This document shows, in pieces, positions 1-6,689 of a stretch of 7,775 nt of DNA. A program made the translations under genes and the position numbers. The stretch lies in NCBI GenBank assembly GCA_037968835.1, contig JBBKWG010000199.1, forward strand, positions 1 through 7,775. The letters run 5' to 3'. Positions within the stretch are counted from its first letter, which is position 1. Each line of letters opens with the position of its first letter. This DNA is from JBBKWG01 sp037968835 (GTDB lineage: Bacteria; Pseudomonadota; Alphaproteobacteria; Rhodobacterales; Rhodobacteraceae). The notes beneath the pieces are model-generated. The model searched no databases, was not told where the DNA came from, and saw only the letters and a list, made by a program, of their open reading frames with translations.

Positions 1-15
1 CCCCAAACCAAACCG

Positions 16-43
16 AACCGCCCCCGAACCGAGGGGCGGTTTT
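16..43 (+). terminator. Intrinsic terminator of an upstream + strand gene
   Basis: A 9-bp perfect stem joins AACCGCCCC (16-24) to GGGGCGGTT (33-41) around an 8-base loop, and a run of four T covers 40-43. This is the layout of a rho-independent terminator reading on the + strand. The gene it serves ends left of the window and is not visible. The ligase start codon lies only 42 bases further on. The reverse strand lacks a matching T run, so a terminator in that direction is less likely. Confidence 0.75.
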
Positions 44-84
44 GCGTGCCTCAGTCAAGCCACTTCCCCGGCGGCGTGGGTTCG

Positions 85-1677
85 ATGAAACGCTTTGCCG
101 AACTCTTCACGCGTCTCGATCAAACCACAAAGACCAACGCCAAGGTCGCGGCACTGGCCGAGTATTTCAAGGCGGCGAACAAGGACGACGCGCTTTGGAC
201 CATCGCGCTTTTATCGGGTCGACGGCCGAAACGAACGGTGACGACGACAAGGTTGCGCGAATGGGCCGCTGAAACTGCCGGTATACCGCTGTGGCTGTTC
301 GAGGAATCCTATCCGATCGTCGGTGACCTCGCCGAAACGATCGCGCTGATCTTGCCGGAAGCCTCAAAGTCCTCGGACAGCAGCCTGAGCCATTGGATCG
401 CCCGCATTCGCGCCCTGTCCGCCGAAGATGAACCTCGGCGAAAGGCGGGCATTCTCGACGCCTGGGATCAGCTTGGCACCACCGAGAGGTTCGTGTTCAA
501 CAAGTTGATAACCGGCGGATTTCGCGTCGGCCTCAGCCAGAAACTGATGACACGGGCCCTGTCGCAAGCCACCGAAATCGAGGAATCCGATCTGGCGCAC
601 CGGCTGATGGGAGACTGGTCGCCCGATACCGTCAGTTTCGACACGCTGATCCTGGCGCCCGATCCGACGACGGATCTCTCCAAGCCCTATCCGTTCTACC
701 TCGCCTATCAACTCGACACGTCGCCCGACGCGCTCGGTGATCCGGCAGCATGGGCGGCCGAACACAAGTGGGACGGCATTCGTGGCCAGTTGATCCTCAG
801 GGGCGGCGAGCATTATCTCTGGTCCCGCGGCGATGACCTGATGACCGACCGCTTCCCCGAACTCGCGATCCTGCGCGATTTCCTGCCGCCGGGCACCGTC
901 ATGGACGGCGAGGTTCTGGCGTGGGCGGACGACAAACCCATGAGCTTCAACGACCTGCAAAAGCGGCTCGGGCGCAAGACGGTGCCCAAGAAGTTGCTCA
1001 GCCAGGCGCCGGTGATCCTGCGCGCCTACGATCTGCTGGAAACAGGTGGCGTGGATATCCGATCCCGACCCTTTGGCGCGCGCCGCGCGGCGCTGGAGCA
1101 GATGGTTCGCGACGTGCCGAAAACCGCGCCGCTTCGCCTGTCGCCCCTGCTCGACTTCGACTCCTGGCAAACGCTTGCAGATCAACGCGAGAATTCGCGC
1201 GAACTCGGGGCCGAGGGCGTCATGCTCAAGCGGCTCGACAGTCCCTACCGCGATGGTCGCCGCAAGGGCGATTGGTGGAAATGGAAGGTCGACCCGCTGG
1301 TGATCGACGGCGTGATGATCTACGCGCAATCCGGTCATGGCCGCCGCGCCAACCTGTTCACCGACTTCACTTTCGCGGTCTGGAGCGGCAACGAACTGGT
1401 GCCGTTCACCAAAGCCTATTCCGGACTGACGGACGCCGAGTTTCGCTCGATCACCGCTTGGGTGCGCCGCAACACCATCGAACGGTTCGGCCCGGTGCGG
1501 TCGGTCAAACCAGAGCACGTTTTCGAGATCGCGTTCGAGGGGATTCGGGAAAGCCCACGGCACAAGTCGGGCGTCGCGCTCAGGTTCCCGCGGATGGCCC
1601 GTTGGCGCAAGGACAAGCCCGTCAGCGAGGCGAATACACTCGATGATCTGAAACAGCTTCTGGCGGCGCACGGATGA
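85..1677 (+). CDS. ATP-dependent DNA ligase, bacterial PP_1105-like family
   Basis: The 530-residue protein should seal nicks in duplex DNA in the cytoplasm, using ATP through a lysine-AMP intermediate. The nucleotidyltransferase motifs occur in order: motif I KWDGIR with the adenylated Lys228, the SRG motif at Arg248, motif III MDGE (273-276), Tyr315 in AYDLL, motif IV EGVMLK (377-382), and motif V WWKWK with Lys399 and Lys401. An N-terminal DNA-binding domain (about 1-190) and a C-terminal OB fold (about 405-525) flank this core. Length and N-terminus (MKRFAELF) match the PP_1105 family, which in other bacteria sits with a nuclease, a DEXH helicase and a phosphoesterase. None of these is visible here. 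The start at 85 is chosen by similarity; GTG codons at 46 and 76 are in frame, and no good ribosome site is seen. It would act beside the essential NAD-dependent LigA, probably in repair (inference). Confidence 0.92.
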   Translation: MKRFAELFTRLDQTTKTNAKVAALAEYFKAANKDDALWTIALLSGRRPKRTVTTTRLREWAAETAGIPLWLFEESYPIVGDLAETIALILPEASKSSDSSLSHWIARIRALSAEDEPRRKAGILDAWDQLGTTERFVFNKLITGGFRVGLSQKLMTRALSQATEIEESDLAHRLMGDWSPDTVSFDTLILAPDPTTDLSKPYPFYLAYQLDTSPDALGDPAAWAAEHKWDGIRGQLILRGGEHYLWSRGDDLMTDRFPELAILRDFLPPGTVMDGEVLAWADDKPMSFNDLQKRLGRKTVPKKLLSQAPVILRAYDLLETGGVDIRSRPFGARRAALEQMVRDVPKTAPLRLSPLLDFDSWQTLADQRENSRELGAEGVMLKRLDSPYRDGRRKGDWWKWKVDPLVIDGVMIYAQSGHGRRANLFTDFTFAVWSGNELVPFTKAYSGLTDAEFRSITAWVRRNTIERFGPVRSVKPEHVFEIAFEGIRESPRHKSGVALRFPRMARWRKDKPVSEANTLDDLKQLLAAHG

Positions 1678-1679
1678 CC

Positions 1680-1715
1680 GGTTCGACGTGTCCCGCCACC
1701 GTTGCGGGTTGAACC
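1680..1715 (+). other. Stem-loop just after the ligase stop codon
   Basis: An outer 7-bp stem (1680-1686 with 1709-1715, including one G-U pair) encloses an inner 5-bp stem, CCCGC (1692-1696) with GCGGG (1704-1708), closed by a 7-base loop. There is a 5-base bulge on the left side. No T tract follows, so it is not a standard intrinsic terminator. It could protect the 3' end of the ligase message or weakly separate ligase from pepF expression. Function is inference. Confidence 0.35.
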
Positions 1716-1750
1716 ACACCGGCCTCAGGTCCTATGTCAGTGGCAACAAC

Positions 1751-1757
1751 AAAGGAA
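1751..1757 (+). promoter_or_regulatory. Ribosome binding site that fixes the pepF start
   Basis: AAAGGAA lies 6 bases before the ATG at 1764. An upstream in-frame ATG at 1734 would add ten residues, but it has only a weak AGG at 1727-1729, too close to it. The site therefore favours 1764. Confidence 0.7.
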
Positions 1758-1763
1758 TTTCCG

Positions 1764-3581
1764 ATGCGATTTGATCCCCGTCCCGCTTACGACGTGAATT
1801 CTGCCGGTGCCCGCGATCTGGGCGACCTGCCCGAATGGGATTTGTCGGACCTTTATACTTCGCCCGACGCGCCCGAGATGAAACGCGACATGGATTGGCT
1901 GGAAAAGGCTTGCGCCGATTTTGCCGCCGACTACGAGGGAAAGCTTGCGGCGCTGGATGCCAAAGGGATGCTGGACTGCGTTCTCAGATACGAAAAGATC
2001 GACATGGTCGCCGGCCGCATCATGTCTTTCATCGGCCTGCGCTACTACCAGAACACCACCGATTCCGAACGCGCGAAGGCGATGTCGGATGCGCAGGACA
2101 AGGTGACGGCCTACACGACCCCGCTGGTTTTCTTCTCGCTCGAAATCAACCGGATCGAAAGCGACCACCTCGACAAACTGTTCGCGGAAAATGCCGAACT
2201 GGCGCGTTTCAAGCCGATCTTCGATCGGTTGCGGGCAATGCGTCCCTATCAGCTTTCCGACGAGCTCGAGAAATTCCTCCACGACCAGTCCACGGTCGGG
2301 GCTGCCGCGTGGAACCGCCTGTTCGATGAAACGATCGCCGGAATGGAATTCGTCATCGGCGAAGAAACCCGCGGGCTGGAAGCCACCTTGAACGATCTGA
2401 CCGACCAGAAGCGCGATGTCCGCGAAACCGCGGCGCGGGAAGTCGCGCGAGTATTCGGCGAGAACGTGAAGCTGTTCGCGCGCGTTCACAACACGCTGGC
2501 AAAAGAGAAAGAGATCGAGGACCGGTGGCGCGGGATGCCGACGCCGCAGACCGGTCGCCATCTGTCGAACCATGTCGAACCCGAGGTGGTCGAAGCGTTG
2601 CGCAACGCCGTCGTTGCCGCCTATCCCAAGCTCAGCCACCGGTATTACGAATTGAAGCGCAAGTGGCTGGGTCTTGAGCGGATGCAGGTCTGGGATCGCA
2701 ACGCGCCATTGCCGATGGAATCGGAACGCATCGTAGGGTGGGACGACGCGAAGGCGACGGTGCTGAACGCCTATTCGGAATTCGATCCCGAGATGGCACG
2801 TTTGGCCGAGCCGTTCTTCACCGATGGCTGGATCGACGCGGGCGTCAAACCCGGCAAGGCGCCCGGCGCGTTCGCGCATCCGACCGTTGCCGACGTGCAC
2901 CCCTATGTGATGCTGAATTACCTCGGCAAGCCGCGCGACGTGATGACGCTGGCCCACGAACTGGGGCACGGCGTGCACCAGAGGCTGGCGGCGGTTCAGG
3001 GCGAATTGCTGGCCTCGACGCCGCTCACTCTGGCTGAAACGGCCTCGGTCTTTGGCGAGATGCTGACCTTTAAGCGCCTGCTGCGAAACGCGCCGGATGC
3101 GGCTGAAAAGAAAGTCCTGCTGGCCGGCAAGGTCGAGGACATGATCAACACCGTGGTCCGCCAGATCGCGTTCTATGATTTCGAGGTCAAGCTGCACGAC
3201 GCGCGGCGCAATGGCGAACTGACGCCCGACGACATCAACGCACTTTGGATGAGCGTTCAGGGCGAAAGCCTTGGACCGGCGTTCGACTTCATGGACGGCT
3301 ACGAGGTGTTCTGGGCCTACATCCCGCACTTCGTCCACTCGCCGTTTTACGTCTACGCCTACGCCTTCGGGGACGGTCTGGTGAACGCGCTTTACGCCGT
3401 TTACGAGGAAGGCGACGATGACTTTCAGGCGAAGTATTTCGAGATGCTGAAAGCCGGCGGATCAAAGCACCATTCCGAGCTTCTGAAACCCTTCGGTCTG
3501 AATGCTTCGGACCCGGCGTTCTGGGACAAGGGCCTCAGCATGATCTCCGGCTTCATCGACGAGCTGGAAGCCATGAGCTGA
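1764..3581 (+). CDS. pepF: M3-family zinc oligoendopeptidase F
   Basis: This 605-residue protein is a thimet-type metallopeptidase of the PepF/M3 clade, which cuts short peptides in the cytoplasm. The zinc motif HELGH is at 398-402, with His398 and His402 as ligands and Glu399 as catalytic base. The third ligand is Glu425 in LAETAS, 26 residues past Glu399, the usual family spacing. The C-terminal part holds the conserved aromatic segment HSPFYVYAYAFG (525-536), preceded by His522, which lines the substrate cleft in this family. The N-terminal region (about 20-190) is the helical M3 N domain. No signal peptide or membrane helix is seen, and the length is normal for the clade (about 600). The gene follows the ligase by 86 bases and converges with pncA. 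In bacteria such enzymes are linked to turnover of peptides from protein or signal-peptide breakdown; the substrate here is unknown. Confidence 0.95.
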   Translation: MRFDPRPAYDVNSAGARDLGDLPEWDLSDLYTSPDAPEMKRDMDWLEKACADFAADYEGKLAALDAKGMLDCVLRYEKIDMVAGRIMSFIGLRYYQNTTDSERAKAMSDAQDKVTAYTTPLVFFSLEINRIESDHLDKLFAENAELARFKPIFDRLRAMRPYQLSDELEKFLHDQSTVGAAAWNRLFDETIAGMEFVIGEETRGLEATLNDLTDQKRDVRETAAREVARVFGENVKLFARVHNTLAKEKEIEDRWRGMPTPQTGRHLSNHVEPEVVEALRNAVVAAYPKLSHRYYELKRKWLGLERMQVWDRNAPLPMESERIVGWDDAKATVLNAYSEFDPEMARLAEPFFTDGWIDAGVKPGKAPGAFAHPTVADVHPYVMLNYLGKPRDVMTLAHELGHGVHQRLAAVQGELLASTPLTLAETASVFGEMLTFKRLLRNAPDAAEKKVLLAGKVEDMINTVVRQIAFYDFEVKLHDARRNGELTPDDINALWMSVQGESLGPAFDFMDGYEVFWAYIPHFVHSPFYVYAYAFGDGLVNALYAVYEEGDDDFQAKYFEMLKAGGSKHHSELLKPFGLNASDPAFWDKGLSMISGFIDELEAMS

Positions 3582-3590
3582 ATTCGACCG

Positions 3591-3619
3591 GCGGCGGGCG
3601 TTCTCATGGCGTCCGCCGC
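3591..3619. other. Strong GC hairpin after pepF
   Basis: A 10-bp stem with one G-U pair joins 3591-3600 (GCGGCGGGCG) to 3610-3619 around a 9-base loop, nine bases past the pepF stop. No T run follows in either direction. It could block 3' exonucleases or help termination together with the T-tailed stem-loop about 60 bases further on. Confidence 0.45.
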
Positions 3620-3663
3620 GCTGTCGGATCCTGCGAATAGGACCGAAACTGGCACCTACGTTT

Positions 3664-3696
3664 TACCGACGCGATACCGACGTGATACCCACGTCG
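3664..3696. repeat. Three tandem 11-base near-repeats
   Basis: TACCGACGCGA (3664-3674), TACCGACGTGA (3675-3685) and TACCCACGTCG (3686-3696) lie head to tail. The second differs from the first at one position; the third is more diverged. The period is about one helical turn. The last two units overlap the stem-loop at 3678-3696, so the repeat may be partly a by-product of that structure. Confidence 0.5.
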
Positions 3697-3701
3697 CTTT
3701 T
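3678..3701 (+). terminator. Probable intrinsic terminator of pepF
   Basis: A perfect 7-bp stem, CGACGTG (3678-3684) with CACGTCG (3690-3696), closes a 5-base loop and is followed by CTTTT. The orientation fits the end of the pepF transcript, 97 bases after its stop. It would keep pepF transcription out of pncA, which is read toward it. In the opposite direction no T run follows, so it would not work as a standard terminator for pncA. Confidence 0.6.
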
Positions 3702-3734
3702 GACAATAAATCGGCCCGACGCACACATCCGCAA

Positions 3735-4340
3735 TCAGGCCAATGTCACCCCGGCATCCGCCATCCGCGCCTTCGCCACCGACAGCGATCCATCAAGGTC
3801 GATGGCGCGGCACAGGCTGTCGATGACCGTCACCTTGAACCCCAGCCGGGCGGCATCGACAGCCGAGAAATTCACACAGAAATCGGTGGCCAGCCCGACC
3901 AGCGTCAGCACCTCCACGCCCCGACTCCTCAGGTAGCCATCAAGGCCGGTCGGAGTTGTATGGTCGTTCTCGAAGAAGGCGGAATAGCTGTCGATCTCGC
4001 GCCGGAAACCCTTGCGCAGAATGACGTCGGCCTTGCGGATATCCAGCACCCGATGAAACGCCGCGCCCTCGGATCCGATGCGGCAATGATCCGGCCAAAG
4101 CACCTGCGGGCCATAGGGCATTTCGGTCAGGCTATAGGGCTCAGCGCCATCGTGCTGCGAGGCGAAACTGGCATGGTCAGGCGGATGCCAGTCCTGCGTG
4201 AACACCCGCACCGGGAACTCGGGGACCAGCGCGTTGATCGGTGCGACGATCTCGTCGCCACCCGCCACGGCAAGCGCACCACCGGGGCAGAAATCGTTCT
4301 GGACGTCGATCACCAGGATCGCTTCGTTGGCCGGTCGCAT
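3735..4340 (-). CDS. pncA: Nicotinamidase (pyrazinamidase)
   Basis: The 201-residue cysteine hydrolase of the isochorismatase-like fold converts nicotinamide to nicotinic acid and ammonia, the first step of NAD+ salvage by the Preiss-Handler route. The catalytic triad is visible: Asp12 in VIDVQNDF, Lys110 in RKGF, and Cys155 in ATDFCVN. The metal site is also complete, with Asp50, His52 and His56 in QDWHPPDH and His85 in WPDHC. The ATG at 4340 is chosen because AAGGGAG (4348-4354) stands seven bases before it; an in-frame GTG at 4370 would place that ribosome site inside the gene. The gene diverges from trhO and converges with pepF. No nicotinate phosphoribosyltransferase gene (pncB) is next to it, so the pathway partner lies elsewhere. 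Enzymes of this kind also activate pyrazinamide; nothing here addresses that directly. Confidence 0.95.
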   Translation of the reverse strand: MRPANEAILVIDVQNDFCPGGALAVAGGDEIVAPINALVPEFPVRVFTQDWHPPDHASFASQHDGAEPYSLTEMPYGPQVLWPDHCRIGSEGAAFHRVLDIRKADVILRKGFRREIDSYSAFFENDHTTPTGLDGYLRSRGVEVLTLVGLATDFCVNFSAVDAARLGFKVTVIDSLCRAIDLDGSLSVAKARMADAGVTLA

Positions 4341-4414
4341 TCGCACTCTCCCTTGCGGCTTCCGTGACACCCTACGACTTGCCGCTGCGGGTTCAACGTC
4401 GTATCCCGCGATCC
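4341..4414. promoter_or_regulatory. Shared upstream region of divergent pncA and trhO
   Basis: These 74 bases must hold the 5' signals of both genes unless promoters lie inside the coding regions. On the pncA side AAGGGAG (4348-4354) is a good ribosome site. On the trhO side there is no purine-rich ribosome site. TTGCCG (4379-4384), a 17-base spacer and TATCCC (4402-4407) form a weak sigma-70-like match whose expected start would fall near 4414, almost at the trhO ATG. TACGAC (4373-4378) and GTCGTA (4398-4403) form an inverted repeat that overlaps this possible promoter. The promoter and operator readings are inference. Confidence 0.35.
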
Positions 4415-5320
4415 ATGTTCACCGTCGCCGCGCTTTACAGGTTCACGCCCTTTCCCGACCCCGGCGCCTTGCAGGGGCCGCTGGCCGAAGTCGCCCGCCT
4501 GAACCGCGTCATGGGCACGCTCCTGTTGGCCCGCGAAGGCATCAACGGCACCATCGCTGGAACGCGAGAGGGCGTCCAGGCAGTGCTTTCGCACATATGC
4601 GCGCTGCCGGGATGCGCGGATCTGGAGTGGAAGGAAAGCACTGCGGAGGATATGCCATTTTCGCGCATGAAGGTCCGCCTGAAGCGCGAGATCGTGACGA
4701 TGGGCCAACCCGATGTCGACCCGACCGCTTCGGTGGGCACCTACATTGCTCCCAGGGATTGGAACGATCTGGTGCGCTCGGACGACGTGGTGGTGATTGA
4801 TACCCGCAACGATTACGAGGTCGCCATCGGCACCTTTGAGCGCGCCGTCGATCCCGAAACCCGGTCGTTCAGCGAGTTCCCCGACTGGTGGGCGGCGAAT
4901 GCCGAACGGTTCGCGGGCAAGAAGGTCGCGATGTTCTGTACCGGCGGAATCCGGTGCGAAAAGGCGACGAATTATCTGATTTCGCAAGGCGTCGATGACG
5001 TATTTCACCTCAAGGGCGGGATCCTGAAGTATCTCGAAGAGGTGCCAGCGGATCAAAGCCTGTGGTCGGGAGAATGTTTCGTTTTCGATCGACGCGTCTC
5101 GGTCGGACATGGGTTGGTCGAAGGCCATTACGATCTTTGCCACGCGTGTCGGCGACCGATCTCGGCAGCGCACAAGACCCATCCAGCGTTCGAGCAGGGC
5201 GTCTGCTGCGGGCAATGCGTCGACGAATATACCGAAGCCGACAGAATCCGGTTTCGCGAGCGCCAGCGCCAGATCGAATTGGCGAAAGCCCGCGGCGAGC
5301 GTCACATCGGCGAGGGCTGA
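4415..5320 (+). CDS. trhO: tRNA uridine(34) hydroxylase, rhodanese family (TrhO/YceA)
   Basis: The 301-residue protein matches TrhO (YceA), which hydroxylates uridine 34 of certain tRNAs to 5-hydroxyuridine using oxygen, the first step toward wobble modifications such as cmo5U. An N-terminal YceA-type domain covers about 4-95. The rhodanese domain follows (about 118-220) with the loop FCTGGIRCEKAT, where Cys175 is the active-site cysteine and Cys181 is the second conserved one. The C-terminus holds a CxxC pair (Cys242, Cys245) and CCxxC (Cys264, Cys265, Cys268), as usual for the family and suggestive of metal binding. The start at 4415 (MFTVAALYRFTPF) matches the family N-terminus; frame upstream of it is open but overlaps pncA. 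No ribosome site is evident. It diverges from pncA and ends 27 bases from the converging MFS gene. Sulfurtransferase is the older generic label. Confidence 0.94.
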   Translation: MFTVAALYRFTPFPDPGALQGPLAEVARLNRVMGTLLLAREGINGTIAGTREGVQAVLSHICALPGCADLEWKESTAEDMPFSRMKVRLKREIVTMGQPDVDPTASVGTYIAPRDWNDLVRSDDVVVIDTRNDYEVAIGTFERAVDPETRSFSEFPDWWAANAERFAGKKVAMFCTGGIRCEKATNYLISQGVDDVFHLKGGILKYLEEVPADQSLWSGECFVFDRRVSVGHGLVEGHYDLCHACRRPISAAHKTHPAFEQGVCCGQCVDEYTEADRIRFRERQRQIELAKARGERHIGEG

Positions 5321-5347
5321 CCGCCCCCTGCCCCGAAGCGAAAACTC

Positions 5348-6637
5348 CTATCGTGCTTCCGTATCATTCCGGTCAGGATTCCGCGGCGCCAGCGTCGCCT
5401 CCGCGACCTCGGCATCGGTGGCACCAAGGGCAATCGTCTGCGGTGTCGTACCCCGCGACAAAGGTCCGGCTTTGAAGTCGATCTTCTCAATATCCGGCAC
5501 AGAAGCACGCTTTCCGATGCGGTAGATCGCCTGAACAATCATCAGCAAATGCGCGACTGCGGTGGTCACAAACAGCCCGCGCACGTCAAGGAACGACATG
5601 CCGAAACCCGCGACAAGCGGACCTGCAATCGAGCCGAGTCCGAATACCATCAAAAGCCCGCCGCTGGTCTGGATGTAATTGCCATCCGAGTTGTCGTTGG
5701 CGTGGGCGATAATGACCGGATACATCGCGAAAATTGCGCCGCCAAAGACACCGGCCAGGGCAAGGTTGATGATCTGGCTTTCGGGCCTGAGCGTGATGAA
5801 CGCCACATCGGACAAAAGCGCCACCGTTGCAACGCCGACCAGCACCTTTCGGCGATCCATCCGGTCCGACAAATAGCCGACCGGGATTTGCGAAACAGCG
5901 CCGATCAGGATCGGGATCGAGGTGAAAAACGCGATGGCAGTGATGTCGAGACCGATGCGATCGGCATATACCGCCGCCAGCGTACCGAAAGACGCATTCG
6001 AGATGCCGACCATGAAAACGGCGAAGACCGCCACCGGCGAGTTCTTCCATAGCGCCCTGAGGTCGATCTTGACCGTAACAAGCGGCTTGGGGCTGGCCGA
6101 CGACGAAATCGCTGTCGGGATCAGGGCAAGCGAATAGAACATCGCGCCGAGCACGAAGAACAAGTACCCGTTGGTATCGCCCATCGTCAGCGTCAGTTGT
6201 CCGGCAGTCGATGCGAAAAGGTTCACCATCGTATAGATGCCGAAAATGCGTCCCCGATTGGCGGAACTGGTGCGTTCGCCAAGCCAGCTTTCGACAATCA
6301 TCGCGGCGCCAGCAAAACAGAAGCCCTGAAGCGCGCGCAACGGTATCCACATCTCGGGCGACATCAGCAGCAACTGGGCAAGGATGACGATTCCCGCAAA
6401 CGCCGCCATGACGCTGAAGGAGCGGATATGGCCGACGCGCGCGACAAGCCGCGCTGTGAACAGGCAGCCCGAAACGTATCCGATGGCCCAGCCGGTGCCG
6501 AGCAATCCGAGCGATAGCGCCGAGAAGCCTTCGGCCGATCCGCGCACCGGCAGAATCAACGAATTGATGCCGCCTGCGAAAAGAAGAAAGAACGACCCCA
6601 GCAGCAGAGCCGAAATCGGAAGTATCTGGCGGACCAT
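5348..6637 (-). CDS. Major facilitator superfamily transporter, YcaD-like
   Basis: The 429-residue protein is an inner-membrane carrier with twelve predicted helices. Clear hydrophobic segments lie near 8-28, 42-62, 73-92, 98-116, 134-152, 158-176, 202-222, 233-252, 264-283, 288-311, 324-345 and 353-372. An MFS motif A-like loop, GYLSDRMDRRKVL, is at 254-266 between helices 8 and 9. The stretch AHANDNSDGNYIQTSGGLL (311-329) resembles the YcaD branch, whose substrates are not established. A tail of about 55 polar residues (375-429) extends into the cytoplasm. The start has a good ribosome site, AAGGAA (6646-6651), eight bases before the ATG. It follows gyrB by 52 bases on the same strand with no clear terminator between, so joint transcription is possible. 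Efflux or sugar transport cannot be told apart from sequence alone. Confidence 0.9.
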   Translation of the reverse strand: MVRQILPISALLLGSFFLLFAGGINSLILPVRGSAEGFSALSLGLLGTGWAIGYVSGCLFTARLVARVGHIRSFSVMAAFAGIVILAQLLLMSPEMWIPLRALQGFCFAGAAMIVESWLGERTSSANRGRIFGIYTMVNLFASTAGQLTLTMGDTNGYLFFVLGAMFYSLALIPTAISSSASPKPLVTVKIDLRALWKNSPVAVFAVFMVGISNASFGTLAAVYADRIGLDITAIAFFTSIPILIGAVSQIPVGYLSDRMDRRKVLVGVATVALLSDVAFITLRPESQIINLALAGVFGGAIFAMYPVIIAHANDNSDGNYIQTSGGLLMVFGLGSIAGPLVAGFGMSFLDVRGLFVTTAVAHLLMIVQAIYRIGKRASVPDIEKIDFKAGPLSRGTTPQTIALGATDAEVAEATLAPRNPDRNDTEAR

Positions 6638-6645
6638 GGTGTCCG

Positions 6646-6651
6646 TTCCTT
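6646..6651 (-). promoter_or_regulatory. Ribosome binding site of the MFS gene
   Basis: AAGGAA on the minus strand lies eight bases upstream of the ATG at 6637 and supports that start. The rest of the 52-base gap to gyrB holds only a short GCCC-AAC-GGGC hairpin (6659-6669) with no T run. Confidence 0.65.
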
Positions 6652-6689
6652 GGTTTCAGCCCGTTGGGCGGTGGGCGGACTTGGAGCGC

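Noticed and set aside
364..1719. A 451-codon open frame on the minus strand opposite the ligase
   Set aside because: The + strand frame carries a full set of ligase motifs. The antisense frame has no recognisable domain, is rich in Arg, His and Gln as expected of a high-GC shadow, and is read against all local signals.
1737..3338. A 533-codon open frame on the minus strand opposite pepF
   Set aside because: It has shadow-like composition (many Arg, His, Val and Gln) and no known motifs, and it lies fully inside the well-supported pepF gene.
3711..3719. TCGG-C-CCGA next to an AT-rich stretch as a pncA terminator
   Set aside because: A four-base stem with a one-base loop cannot form a stable hairpin.
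3606..4367. A 253-codon + strand frame through the pncA region
   Set aside because: It is antisense to pncA, which has every catalytic and metal residue; its own translation resembles no known family.
4310..5305. A 331-codon minus strand frame opposite trhO
   Set aside because: trhO is clearly the real gene. The antisense product has no motif and would overlap the pncA start.
5321..5347. Possible terminator between converging trhO and the MFS gene
   Set aside because: The 27 bases are C-rich with no inverted repeat and no T tract; termination of either gene is not explained here.
6659..6669. Short hairpin GCCC-GTT-GGGC between gyrB and the MFS gene as a gyrB terminator
   Set aside because: The stem is only four base pairs and no T run follows on the minus strand.
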